A model generated the notes under the pieces. It saw only the letters and a program-made list of their open reading frames with translations, was not told where the DNA came from and did no database searches. This document shows positions 34,215-42,676 of a stretch of 64,000 nucleotides of DNA, one piece after another. Each line of letters opens with the position of its first letter. Positions within the stretch are counted from its first letter, which is position 1. The position numbers and the translations under genes were made by a program. The DNA comes from Caballeronia terrestris (GTDB lineage: Bacteria; Pseudomonadota; Gammaproteobacteria; Burkholderiales; Burkholderiaceae). The stretch lies in NCBI RefSeq assembly GCF_001544515.1, contig NZ_FCOL02000020.1, forward strand, positions 1 through 64,000, given 5' to 3'.

Positions 34215-35978
34215 CGCGCTTTTTTTCGGCTGCACGTTCTGCGGTTCGGCCGAAGCCGAAGGATGCGCCGCGAACTTCGCAATCCGCCATCCAAATACAA
34301 TGGCAGGCCCGAGCGTCGTACCCGGTCCCGGATAGGTGCCACGGAAGATCGACGCGAGATCGTTGCCGCACGCGAAGAGGCCCGGAATCACGCTGCCGTC
34401 GTTGTCAAGCACCTGACCGTTTGCGTTGCCCGCGAGGCCCGCGCTGCACGCGAGATCGGCGGGCCAGACGGTGACGGCGTAGTAAGGCCCCGCGCCGATC
34501 GGCCGCAGACACGGATTCGGCTTTTGCGCGGGGTCGCCGTTGAAACGGTTCATCGGACTCGATCCGCGATGAAACTCCGGGTCAGCGCCCTGCGTTGCGT
34601 TGCGGTTGTATGTCTCGACCGTGCGTTCCAGCCCCTTCGCATCGACCTTCAGCTTGGCGGCCAGCGCGGCGAGCGTGTCACCCTTTATCAAATAACCCGC
34701 CTTTTCGAAGCTCACGATGCGTGCCCGGCTGCGTCCGCGCATGAGCAGGCCCAGGCCGTAGTCGCGAATGAACGCGGCATCGACGATCAGATGCGCCGGC
34801 ACGCTGTCGGTGCGCAGCATGCCCATCACGAAGTCGTGATACGAATCCGACTCGTTGACGAAGCGCTCGCCATGGCTGTTCACCGCGATCAAGCCGGGCT
34901 TCGCGCGGTCGAGAATGATGTGCGGCCAGACGCCGTCGGGCTTGCCATTCTTGCGCAGGATCGAACAGGGCATCCAGAGGCCGGGGCTTTCGCAACCGTT
35001 GTCGAGCTTCGCGTTGAGTTCAAGCGCGCTTTTCACGCCGTCGCCGGTATGCGTTTCGGGCGAAAGCGACAATGGCTCCGCGCCCGCGGGAAACAACTGC
35101 TTGCGTAGCACCGGATTGCGCGTGATGCCACCGGTCGCGAGGACCACGCCGCGACGCGCGCCGATTCTTTTCTTCCCAGAACCTTTCTGCTGTACCACGG
35201 CGCCCGTCACTTTGCCGTTCTCGATAACCAGTTCCACGAGCGGCGTGTCGAAGCACACTTCGACGTTCTGTTTGCGCAGGCTGTAGAAGAGCCGCGCGGC
35301 GAGCGCGTTGCCCATGACGAGATGCGTGCCGCGCGGATAGCGCAGCCGGTCGAGCACATAGCGCCCCACGACGGCCAGCGTGCGCGAAAAATTCTTCGTC
35401 GATGCGAACGGCGCGAGCAGCGCGTCGAGATCCGTGCGCGCCACCATCATCCCGCCGAGGCCCATGAATTCCGCACGCGGCGGCTTCACGCGGACGAATT
35501 CATCGCCGAGCAGACGCCCGTCGAAAGCCACTGGCGCGAGCGCGCGTCCGCCGAACGCGGCGCCCGGTCCGCTCACGTAATCCGGATGAGCCGCGGCCGC
35601 GACGAACTTTACGTCGCTGATGCGCTGAAGTTCGTCGATTGCCTTCGGCCCGCTTTGCAGGAACGCCTCGCGCGCTTCATCGCCGCCCCGGTCGCCGACG
35701 ACCGACGCGAGAAAGCGCCGCGCATCGTCGATGCTGTCAGGCACGCCGTCGCGCACGCTGAGGCTCGTGCCGGGCACCCACGTCGTGCCGCCCGACGTCG
35801 ACGTGATCCCGCCGACCGCATCGGTCTTTTCGCACACGACTACCTTCAGCCCTTCGTGATGCGCGACGAGCGCCGCCGTCATGCCGCCCGCGCCGGCTCC
35901 GAACACCAGCAAGTCGACTTCTTCGTCCCAACGTGCCTGATTGACTGCATCCATGATCTTCGTTGTCTCCTTCGTCAT
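34200..35978 (-). CDS. FAD-dependent oxidoreductase (ketosteroid-dehydrogenase/fumarate reductase-like)
   Basis: About 592 residues. N-terminal Rossmann motif LLVFGAGAGGMTAALVAHHE (about 24-43) with the acidic end in VVVCEKTDAVGGITSTSGGT, a second FAD element RRGVVLATGGITRN, and the C-terminal FAD loop GLFACGNDLASIFRGTYPGPG typical of 3-ketosteroid delta-1-dehydrogenase-like flavoproteins. Such enzymes introduce a C=C bond next to a ketone or reduce it. The start at ATG 35976-35978 overlaps the Gfo/Idh stop (ATGA). An ATG eight codons on (35954) has GGAG 12 nt upstream and is an alternative. Third gene of the epimerase-Gfo-FAD operon. Confidence 0.88.
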   Translation of the reverse strand: MTKETTKIMDAVNQARWDEEVDLLVFGAGAGGMTAALVAHHEGLKVVVCEKTDAVGGITSTSGGTTWVPGTSLSVRDGVPDSIDDARRFLASVVGDRGGDEAREAFLQSGPKAIDELQRISDVKFVAAAAHPDYVSGPGAAFGGRALAPVAFDGRLLGDEFVRVKPPRAEFMGLGGMMVARTDLDALLAPFASTKNFSRTLAVVGRYVLDRLRYPRGTHLVMGNALAARLFYSLRKQNVEVCFDTPLVELVIENGKVTGAVVQQKGSGKKRIGARRGVVLATGGITRNPVLRKQLFPAGAEPLSLSPETHTGDGVKSALELNAKLDNGCESPGLWMPCSILRKNGKPDGVWPHIILDRAKPGLIAVNSHGERFVNESDSYHDFVMGMLRTDSVPAHLIVDAAFIRDYGLGLLMRGRSRARIVSFEKAGYLIKGDTLAALAAKLKVDAKGLERTVETYNRNATQGADPEFHRGSSPMNRFNGDPAQKPNPCLRPIGAGPYYAVTVWPADLACSAGLAGNANGQVLDNDGSVIPGLFACGNDLASIFRGTYPGPGTTLGPAIVFGWRIAKFAAHPSASAEPQNVQPKKSALIFP

Positions 35979-37006
35979 ACCGATACCGGTGCTTTCGATT
36001 CCGCCGCGCGATGCACGGCGAATGTTGTCGCAAGGGTGCGCGTGGCGTCGTCGCCGGAACAGACCGGCTGTTCCTCGCCATCGATCACCGCACAAAAATG
36101 CCGCAACTGCTCGTGATACGGATCGCCGCGATGCGGCGTGCTCTGCTCGACGGTCAGCGGGTCATGCCAGCCCTTGCCGCTGCGGTACTCCCACACTTCG
36201 AGCAGCGGCAGCGTGAGCGACGCATCCGTGCCGGTCAGGAAATGCGTGTTCACGTGCTGACGCGGATAGTGCGCCGCCTCGCCCGCCGCGAGATCCCAGT
36301 TCCACGGCGACGCCGCGCAATCGGACACTGCCAGCGTTCCGAGCGCGCCGCTCGCGAAGCGCAGCAGCACGGCCGCCGTGTCTTCCACTTCGAAGCCGCG
36401 CACCGCATTCGACGTCACCGCCTGCACTTCGACCACCTCGCCGAGCAGGAACTGCATGATGTCGATATCGTGGATCAGATTGATCAGCACCGGGCCGCCG
36501 CCTTTTTCGCGGCGCCACGTCATGTCGAAATAGCTGTCGGGCTTGTAGAAGGTCGCGAGCGCCATCGCCGCGACGGGCGTGCCAAGGCGCCCCGAGCGCA
36601 CGATTTCGCGGGCGCGCCGCAGGATTGGATTGTGCCGGCGATGATGGCCGACGAGCAGCGGCACGCGTGCCTCGGATGCCGCGCGCGTCAGTTGCGCGGC
36701 CTGCTCGACGGTATCGGCGATCGGCTTTTCCATCAGCACCGCGATGCCCCCTTCGATGCACGCAAGGCCGACTGGAAGATGCGTCGCGTTCGGCGTCGCT
36801 ACGATCGCGCCTTGCGGCTTCGTTTCGTCGAGCATCGCGGCGTAGTCCGCGAACCATCGCAGTCCCTCGGCGCGTGCGAACGCTTCCGCAGCCGGCGACG
36901 GGTCGGCGATCGCCATGATCTGGCAATCCGGATGCGAACGCGCGCGCTCCACGTGCATGCGCCCGATCGCGCCCGCGCCGATTAAGGCAAGTTTCTTCTT
37001 GCTCAT
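35975..37006 (-). CDS. Gfo/Idh/MocA-family oxidoreductase
   Basis: 343 residues. NAD(P)-binding LALIGAGAIGRMHVERARSH (6-25), catalytic-domain EKP motif in VLMEKPIADT (93-95) and the later His/Asp in LINLIHDIDIMQFLLGE, which usually sits at the active site. Members oxidise cyclic polyols, sugars or related hydroxyls, including inositols and glycosides. The start overlaps the epimerase stop (ATGA), and the end overlaps the FAD gene start. The substrate is unknown; see the locus-level finding. Confidence 0.92.
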   Translation of the reverse strand: MSKKKLALIGAGAIGRMHVERARSHPDCQIMAIADPSPAAEAFARAEGLRWFADYAAMLDETKPQGAIVATPNATHLPVGLACIEGGIAVLMEKPIADTVEQAAQLTRAASEARVPLLVGHHRRHNPILRRAREIVRSGRLGTPVAAMALATFYKPDSYFDMTWRREKGGGPVLINLIHDIDIMQFLLGEVVEVQAVTSNAVRGFEVEDTAAVLLRFASGALGTLAVSDCAASPWNWDLAAGEAAHYPRQHVNTHFLTGTDASLTLPLLEVWEYRSGKGWHDPLTVEQSTPHRGDPYHEQLRHFCAVIDGEEQPVCSGDDATRTLATTFAVHRAAESKAPVSV

Positions 37007-37899
37007 TTGTCTCCCCTATAGAACGCCACGGTCTGCTTCAATCCGTCTTCGAGTGATGTGTTCGGCAAGTCCGGCAGCAGACGCGCGAGTTCGGGATCGG
37101 CGGGGAATGAAGTCGCGATCGGCAACGGAACGCCGCTGGAATCAATCCGCGCGCCCGGCACGATCGAGCAAACATGCTCGATCACCGTCCCGACAGACGC
37201 AATCTCCCCTGCGAGCGTGAACGCGTGCGCGCCTTCGACGCGAGTGAACAACGCGGCTTCATAAGCGGCGGCGACATCGTCGGCGAAGACCAGCCCCGTC
37301 GATCCCGTGAACGGAATCGTGTACGGCTCGCCGCGCGCGGCCGCCCGGCAGGCGAGGCTCGGCCCTGCGCTCGATCCGCTCTCGCGTCCCGCGCCGTACA
37401 CGACGAGCGGCCGAAACCCCACGCTCGCAATGCCGTGATCGTTCCAGTAAGCGCGCGCCGATCCCTCGCATGCGAGCTTGAACGCGCCGTAATGTGTCTG
37501 AGGAAAGGGCGCGACGCCGTCGTCGGGGCCGAAGACGCCCGCGCTGCTGGCATAGAGCACGGTTTTGAGTCCGGCGGCGCGCGCCGCTTCGAACACGTTC
37601 AGCGTGCCGATCAGGTTGATCTGCGCGCCGCGCACGGGGTCGGCGGCGCAGGCCGGCGTGAGCACGCCCGCGAGATGGATGACCGCGTCGCAACCGTTCA
37701 TCGCTTGAACGACATCGCTCGCAGAGGAGATATCGCCCGTGCGCCATTCGACTTCGGCTGCACGTTGCGGCGCAAGCAACTCCATCACGCTCGTGTCCTG
37801 TCGCACGTCGGACGCGCGTACCTCTATTTGCCGCTTCAGCAGCCGGCGCATCACCCACGCGCCCAGGAAGCCGCTCCCGCCTGTTACCAGCACTTTCAT
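37003..37899 (-). CDS. NAD-dependent epimerase/dehydratase family protein
   Basis: 298 residues, extended SDR. MKVLVTGGSGFLGAWVMRRL carries the GxxGxxG nucleotide motif; active-site YGAFK has Tyr137 and Lys141; Ser is in LYASSAGVFG. Start ATG 37897-37899 with GGAGAG 8 nt upstream; the frame runs to 38025, but the leader lies in the regulatory gap. First gene of the minus-strand arm of the catabolic locus, divergent from the NIPSNAP gene. Confidence 0.9.
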   Translation of the reverse strand: MKVLVTGGSGFLGAWVMRRLLKRQIEVRASDVRQDTSVMELLAPQRAAEVEWRTGDISSASDVVQAMNGCDAVIHLAGVLTPACAADPVRGAQINLIGTLNVFEAARAAGLKTVLYASSAGVFGPDDGVAPFPQTHYGAFKLACEGSARAYWNDHGIASVGFRPLVVYGAGRESGSSAGPSLACRAAARGEPYTIPFTGSTGLVFADDVAAAYEAALFTRVEGAHAFTLAGEIASVGTVIEHVCSIVPGARIDSSGVPLPIATSFPADPELARLLPDLPNTSLEDGLKQTVAFYRGDK

Positions 37900-37946
37900 C
37901 GCCGTCTCTCCGTCGTCTCGAAATCGCTTTGCAAATGTCGCGTTTG

Positions 37947-37979
37947 TGGAATAGTATTCCAACATCAAAGAATATTCCA
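37947..37979. promoter_or_regulatory. IclR-type operator in the divergent promoter
   Basis: A perfect 15-bp palindrome TGGAATAGTATTCCA at 37947-37961 closely resembles the E. coli IclR box (TGGAAATNATTTCCA). A second half site TATTCCA repeats at 37973-37979, 18 bp farther on. It lies between the epimerase and NIPSNAP genes. An IclR regulator is encoded in the same locus (39509). Related 15-mer TTGAACACAGTTCCA, 10 of 15 identical, precedes the transporter gene. Confidence 0.65.
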
Positions 37980-38024
37980 CAGCGATGTTGATTTTCTGAT
38001 TCACGAACGACCAAGGACAACGCA

Positions 38025-38636
38025 ATGACTCTCTACGACACAGTGACCCTCACCGTGAAGATCGGCGCCAACGCGCAGGTCTTCGAAAACATCAAGGCGA
38101 ATGGCGACCGGCCCGGCGCGAAGCTGCTCGGCTGCTGGTACTCGGATATCGGCGCGCTCGGCAAGGTGATGGTGTTGCGCGGCTTCGAATCGGAAGCAGC
38201 GCTGATCGACGAACGCCGCCGCCTTTTGCTCGAAGGCAATCCGTTCGGCTGCGGCGAATACACGACCGATGTGAAGGTCGAAAGCTATGCGCTCTTCCCG
38301 TTCCTGCCGCCGGTCGAGCCGGCGGAGCACGGCGGCATCTACGAGATGCGGGTCTACGGGACGAAGCTCGCGAGCCTGCAGCACACGATCGACGCTTGGG
38401 AAAACGCCGTGCCGGAGCGCACGAAGCGCTCGCCGCTGATCGGTGCGATGTACTCGCTCGACGGAACCGTGCCGCGTTTTCTCAACATCTGGCCGTACAA
38501 GAGCGTCGATGCACGCTCGCGCATTCGCGCCGAAGCCGTGAAGGACGGCATCTGGCCGCCGAAGGGCGGACCCGCGCATCTGACGACGATGGAATCGACC
38601 ATCTACGTGCCCGCGCCGTTCTCGCCGCTGCGCTGA
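38025..38636 (+). CDS. NIPSNAP family protein
   Basis: 203 residues forming two tandem dimeric alpha-beta barrel (ferredoxin-like) halves: MTLYDTVTLTVKIGANAQVF ... and GGIYEMRVYGTKLASLQHTI ... The second carries the NIPSNAP signature (IYEMRVY, then NIWPYKSVDARSRIRAEA). Catabolic-cluster members are thought to bind or process small hydrophobic intermediates; the activity here is unknown. Start ATG 38025-38027 with AAGGAC upstream. First gene of the plus-strand arm; 11 bp before the next gene. Confidence 0.85.
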   Translation: MTLYDTVTLTVKIGANAQVFENIKANGDRPGAKLLGCWYSDIGALGKVMVLRGFESEAALIDERRRLLLEGNPFGCGEYTTDVKVESYALFPFLPPVEPAEHGGIYEMRVYGTKLASLQHTIDAWENAVPERTKRSPLIGAMYSLDGTVPRFLNIWPYKSVDARSRIRAEAVKDGIWPPKGGPAHLTTMESTIYVPAPFSPLR

Positions 38637-38647
38637 AAGGAGCCGAC

Positions 38648-39478
38648 ATGTCACAGCAAAACCAGCGTCCGCTGTCGCTCTCCGCGTTGACGGCGCTCGA
38701 ACTCACGCCGCCGCAGATGGTCGAGTGCGCGGCCGAGGCGGGCTACGAGTACGTCGGCTTGCGGCTGTTGCCCGCGACCGATCACGAAGCGCGCTACGAC
38801 TTCACCGGCGATTCGTCGTGGAAGCGCGAGACGCTCGCGCGCCTGAAAGATACTGGCGTGCGCGTGCTCGATACCGAGATTTTGCGTCTGAAACCCGATA
38901 CCGATGTGGCCACCTACGAGCCGGTGCTCGAAGTCGCGGCGGAACTCGGCGCGAAGTATGTGCTCGTCGCGGGCAACGATCCCGACGAAGCGCGCACCGT
39001 CGACCGCCTTGCGCAGTTGTGCGACATCGCCGCGCCGCTCGGACTCTCGCCGTCGCTCGAACCGATGCCCTGGACCGACGCGAAGGACATCACGCAGGCG
39101 GCGCGCATCGTGAAGGCATCGGGGCGCAAGAACACGGGTCTCATCATCGATCCGATTCACTTCGACCGCGCGGGTTCGTCGCTCGATGAACTGCGCGATT
39201 TGCCGCGCGAATACTTCGGCTATCTGCAGTTCTGCGACGCGCCCGCCGAGCGTCCGACGGATCTCGAAACGTTGCTCTATCAGGCGCGCTGCGAGCGGAT
39301 GATTCCGGGCGAGGGCGGACTGAATCTCGCGGGCATCCTGCGCGCGTTGCCGGCGCACTTGCCGGTGAGCGTCGAAGTGCCGATGGACGGCTGGGCTAAG
39401 ACGGCGAAGGCCGTCGAGCGCGCGCGACGGCTGCGTGAAGCGACGCTTGCGGTGATCGCGAAGGCTTACGCGGCATAA
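38648..39478 (+). CDS. Sugar phosphate isomerase/epimerase-like TIM-barrel protein
   Basis: 276 residues, AP_endonuc_2/xylose-isomerase-like barrel. Metal-ligand segments: SLEPMPWTDAKD (Glu), GLIIDPIHFDRAG (Asp, His), YLQFCDAPAE (Asp) and VSVEVPMDGW (Glu). Family members isomerise or dehydrate keto-sugars, cyclitols and dehydroshikimate. GGAG precedes the ATG at 38648 by 6 nt; the frame extends far upstream only as a shadow of the NIPSNAP gene. Confidence 0.9.
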   Translation: MSQQNQRPLSLSALTALELTPPQMVECAAEAGYEYVGLRLLPATDHEARYDFTGDSSWKRETLARLKDTGVRVLDTEILRLKPDTDVATYEPVLEVAAELGAKYVLVAGNDPDEARTVDRLAQLCDIAAPLGLSPSLEPMPWTDAKDITQAARIVKASGRKNTGLIIDPIHFDRAGSSLDELRDLPREYFGYLQFCDAPAERPTDLETLLYQARCERMIPGEGGLNLAGILRALPAHLPVSVEVPMDGWAKTAKAVERARRLREATLAVIAKAYAA

Positions 39479-39508
39479 AACGAGCGTCCCTATCGTGAGC
39501 GCTCGAAA

Positions 39509-40312
39509 ATGACAGGGAATCTGACGCGGGCGCTGGCGATCATCGAATTGCTGGCGAAGCACGGCGGACGCATGCAGCTCGCCGCCATCGCCGACACGCT
39601 CGACATTCCGCGCAGCGGCACGCACCGGCTGTTGTCGATGCTGATCGGCGAAGGCTATGTGCGCCAGGATGAGGAACATGGCGAGTACAGGCTCGCGCTC
39701 AAGCTCGTCTCGCTCGCGCTGACCCATCTCTCGACGGGAGGGATTCTCGACGTCTCGCAACCGGTGCTCGACCGGCTCGCGGCGGCGTCGGGGGAACTGG
39801 CGCGGCTTGGCGTCGTCGAGGGCGATCACCTCACGTTCGTCGCCAAGGCGCAGGGAGCGCGGTCGGGCCTTCGCTACGACCCCGACATGGGCAGCCAGCC
39901 GCCGCTCTATTGCACCGCGAACGGACAGGCGTGGCTCGCGTCGCTTTCCGATGAAGAGGCGTTAGTGCGCGCGGGCGGGCTTGGCAAGGCGGGGCAAGGC
40001 GGTCCAAACGCGCCAAGAAGCATCGCGCAACTTCTGCAGGACCTTCAAACCACGCGCCTGCGCGGCTACAGCATTGCGATCGAAACCCATGAGGCCGGCA
40101 TGACGGCGATGGCAGCATCGATTCGTCACGCGGTCACGAGAGACGTCGTGGGCGTCGTGAGTATCGCCGGGCCGACGAGTCGATTATCCGAGCGGCGATT
40201 GGAAGCGCTCGCGCCCGCGTTGCTCGAAGCGGCGTCGGACATGAGCGCCGCGACTCTGAACTCGCCGTTCCTCAAACGCAGTCCCGGCGCACGCGCGCCT
40301 GCGGTCATCTAG
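39509..40312 (+). CDS. IclR-family transcriptional regulator
   Basis: 267 residues. The N-terminal winged HTH (LTRALAIIELLAKHGGRMQL, ADTLDIPRSGTHRLLSMLIG) is joined to the GAF-like effector domain (LGVVEGDHLTFVAKAQGARS, PLYCTANGQAWLASL, and AGMTAMAASIRHA). It lies inside the plus-strand arm, between the TIM-barrel gene and the transporter. It probably controls the whole locus through the palindrome at 37947 and the related site at 40369. Confidence 0.93.
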   Translation: MTGNLTRALAIIELLAKHGGRMQLAAIADTLDIPRSGTHRLLSMLIGEGYVRQDEEHGEYRLALKLVSLALTHLSTGGILDVSQPVLDRLAAASGELARLGVVEGDHLTFVAKAQGARSGLRYDPDMGSQPPLYCTANGQAWLASLSDEEALVRAGGLGKAGQGGPNAPRSIAQLLQDLQTTRLRGYSIAIETHEAGMTAMAASIRHAVTRDVVGVVSIAGPTSRLSERRLEALAPALLEAASDMSAATLNSPFLKRSPGARAPAVI

Positions 40313-40368
40313 CGTCGCTTTCCCCCTCGTTTCAACATCCATGAAAACCCTGTAACGCATTTTAAATG

Positions 40369-40397
40369 TTGAACACAGTTCCATTATAAATTAGCAT
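40369..40397 (+). promoter_or_regulatory. Candidate promoter and IclR site before the ABC transporter
   Basis: TTGAACACAGTTCCA (40369-40383) contains the dyad GAAC-ACA-GTTC and shares 10 of 15 bases with the palindrome at 37947. Its TTGAAC could also be a -35, with TAGCAT (40392-40397) as a weak -10 after 17 bp. The following 70 bp lead to the ABC substrate-binding protein gene. Confidence 0.4.
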
Positions 40398-40468
40398 TCG
40401 TTAAAACTTGAATCGACTAGAGCGTGACGAACGCCATCCACGAAAACCGGAAACAGGAGCGAAGACAG

Positions 40469-41767
40469 ATGAGCCAGAACCACGGTGGGGACAAGAAGGA
40501 CAACGGCAACGTAAGCACGATCGGCGGCGGCATGACGCGTCGCGACTGGCTGACCACAGCGGGCAAGACGCTCGCGAGCGGGGCGGCGGTGATGGCCGCG
40601 CCCGCGTTCGTGCGCGCGCAAGGTGACCAGCCGCTCAAGGTCGGCCTGGTCATCGCGAAGCAGGGGGTGTGGACCGAGCAGGGCGAGATGATCGCGAACG
40701 GCGTGAAGCTCGCGCTCGCCGAGGCGGGCAACCAGGTGCGCGGACGCCGCATCGACCTCATCTGGTACGACGAGCCCAATCCGCAATCGGCGCAGCAGAA
40801 CATGCAGAAACTCGTCGACGAGGACAAGGTCGTCGCCGTGATCGGCGGGACGAACAGCGGCACGTCGCTCGCGATGGCATCGGTCGCGAATCGCACGAAA
40901 GTGCCGTACATCTCGCCGAATGCGGCCGCGCGCGAACTCACTGGCAGCAGTTGCAACCCGTACACGTTCCGCACGCTCGCGCCCACGCCGGTGACGTGCC
41001 GCGCGCTTGCGCCGTCGCTCTTGTCGAAGGGCAAGCGCTGGCACTTTCTCGTGGCGAACTACGCGTACGGACAGGACATCCAGCGCGCGATGTCGGACTT
41101 GCTGAAGCAGGCCGGCGGCACGATGACCGGCGCCGACGTCACGCCGCTCAACACCACCGACTTCAGCTCGTTCATCCTCAAGATTCGCCAGTCGAAGCCG
41201 GACGTGGTCGTGCTGGGCCTGCCCGGCGGCGATCTCTCCACCTTTCTCAAGCAATACGCCGAGATGGGCATGAAGGGCACGATTCCGGTGGCCTGCCCGA
41301 TCATCGGCGATTCCGACCTGTGGTCGATCAGTCCCGAAGCCGCGACCGGTTACTACGGCAAGCCGTGGCACTTCAGCTCGCCGGGCCATACGCCTGCGGA
41401 AGTCGCGTTCATCAAGAGCTACACGGCGAAGTACGGCAAGCCGCCCGCCGACAAGGCATGGCTCGGCTGGTTCTCGACGCGCGGCCTTCTCGAAGGCATC
41501 AAGCAGGCGAAGAGCACGGGCGGCGCGGACATCGCGTCGAGCCTCGAAACCGTCAGGCTCGACGACGGCGCCGTTCCCGCGTACTTCCGTTCGTGGGATC
41601 ACCAGATGGTGCGCAGCTGGACGGTGTTCAAGGTGAAGGACCGCATCACCGACAAGTGGGACTGGCTCGACAAGGTATCGCTCCTGCCGCAAAACCCCGC
41701 CGATGTCGATGCCCTCTACGGCACGCGCGAGGAAGTCGGCTGCACGATGGCCGCGCGCGCCGCCTGA
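40469..41767 (+). CDS. ABC transporter substrate-binding protein, LIV (branched-chain amino acid) type, Tat-exported
   Basis: 432 residues. The N-terminus has a twin-arginine signal (MTRRDWLTTAGKTLASGAAV, cleavage near AFVRAQG). The mature part is a Leu/Ile/Val-binding-like periplasmic protein: LKVGLVIAKQGVWTEQGEMI, VVAVIGGTNSGTSLAMASVA, YAYGQDIQRAMSDLLKQAGG, PDVVVLGLPGGDLSTFLKQY. Such proteins also deliver aromatic acids, amides and other organic compounds. Start ATG 40469-40471 with GGAG upstream; a longer frame from 40424 is less likely. It lies 39 bp before LivH. Confidence 0.92.
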   Translation: MSQNHGGDKKDNGNVSTIGGGMTRRDWLTTAGKTLASGAAVMAAPAFVRAQGDQPLKVGLVIAKQGVWTEQGEMIANGVKLALAEAGNQVRGRRIDLIWYDEPNPQSAQQNMQKLVDEDKVVAVIGGTNSGTSLAMASVANRTKVPYISPNAAARELTGSSCNPYTFRTLAPTPVTCRALAPSLLSKGKRWHFLVANYAYGQDIQRAMSDLLKQAGGTMTGADVTPLNTTDFSSFILKIRQSKPDVVVLGLPGGDLSTFLKQYAEMGMKGTIPVACPIIGDSDLWSISPEAATGYYGKPWHFSSPGHTPAEVAFIKSYTAKYGKPPADKAWLGWFSTRGLLEGIKQAKSTGGADIASSLETVRLDDGAVPAYFRSWDHQMVRSWTVFKVKDRITDKWDWLDKVSLLPQNPADVDALYGTREEVGCTMAARAA

Positions 41768-41806
41768 AATCGACCCAACTGTAAGGCCGGAACCAGGAGT
41801 ACGGAC

Positions 41807-42676
41807 ATGGCAGAGATTGTCTTGTCCCAGATCGCCAATGGCTTGGTGCTGGGATTTCTTTACGTGCTGCTCGCGATCGGACTGTCGATCATTTGCGGGC
41901 TGCTCGGAATCGTCAACTTCGCGCACGGGGCGTTGTTCGCGCTCGGCGCGTACTTTGCCATCGCGCTCTCGACGCAGTTCGGCTGGTGGGCCGTATTGCT
42001 CGCGCCGGTGCTGGTGGCCGCGGTCGGCATGCTGATCGAGGTCGTCTTCATTCGCAGACTCTATGGCAAGGAGCCGCTGCTCGGGCTGATCGTGACGTTC
42101 GCGTTGTCGTTGCTTCTCACCGCGCTGATCCGGCTCGTGTGGGGCGCGGGCGGCCTGCCGTTCAGCCCGCCTGCGGCACTGTCGGGTTTCATCGTCTACG
42201 GGCCGCTCTTGCTCACGAAATACCGCTTGTTCGTGCTCGTCACAACGGTCGTGATCCTGCTCGCGCTCTGGTGGTTCCTCAAGTTCACGCCGTACGGACG
42301 CATCCTGCGCGCCGGCAGCCGCGATCCGGAGATGGTCGGCCTGCTCGGCATCAACCTGCCGCGCGTCCTGACGGGCGCGTTCGGTCTCGGCGCGCTGCTC
42401 GCGGGCGCGGCGGGGCTGCTCGCGGCGCCGCTCTTGACCGTCACGCCGAGCATGGCGACGGCCGCCGTCATGCCGGCGTTCGTGATCGTGACGATCGGCG
42501 GACTGGGCTCGTTCGCGGGCGCGGTGGTCGCGGGGCTGCTGGTCGGGATCGTGACGGCGCTGGCCGTGCAGTTCTTCCCGGAGGGCTCGGCGGTGGCGAT
42601 GTACATCCTGATGGCCCTCGTGCTGCTCGTGCGTCCGCGCGGGCTATTCGGTGAACGCTGGGAGCGCTTCGAATGA
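41807..42676 (+). CDS. LIV-type ABC transporter permease (LivH)
   Basis: 289 residues, about 8 membrane helices. Signatures: IANGLVLGFLYVLLAIGLSI, CGLLGIVNFAHGALFALGAY, and GFVIVTIGGLGSFAGAVVAG-like FVIVTIGGLGSFAGAVVAGL near the C-terminus. It pairs with the LivM part of the next protein. Its stop overlaps the next start by 4 bp. Confidence 0.95.
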   Translation: MAEIVLSQIANGLVLGFLYVLLAIGLSIICGLLGIVNFAHGALFALGAYFAIALSTQFGWWAVLLAPVLVAAVGMLIEVVFIRRLYGKEPLLGLIVTFALSLLLTALIRLVWGAGGLPFSPPAALSGFIVYGPLLLTKYRLFVLVTTVVILLALWWFLKFTPYGRILRAGSRDPEMVGLLGINLPRVLTGAFGLGALLAGAAGLLAAPLLTVTPSMATAAVMPAFVIVTIGGLGSFAGAVVAGLLVGIVTALAVQFFPEGSAVAMYILMALVLLVRPRGLFGERWERFE

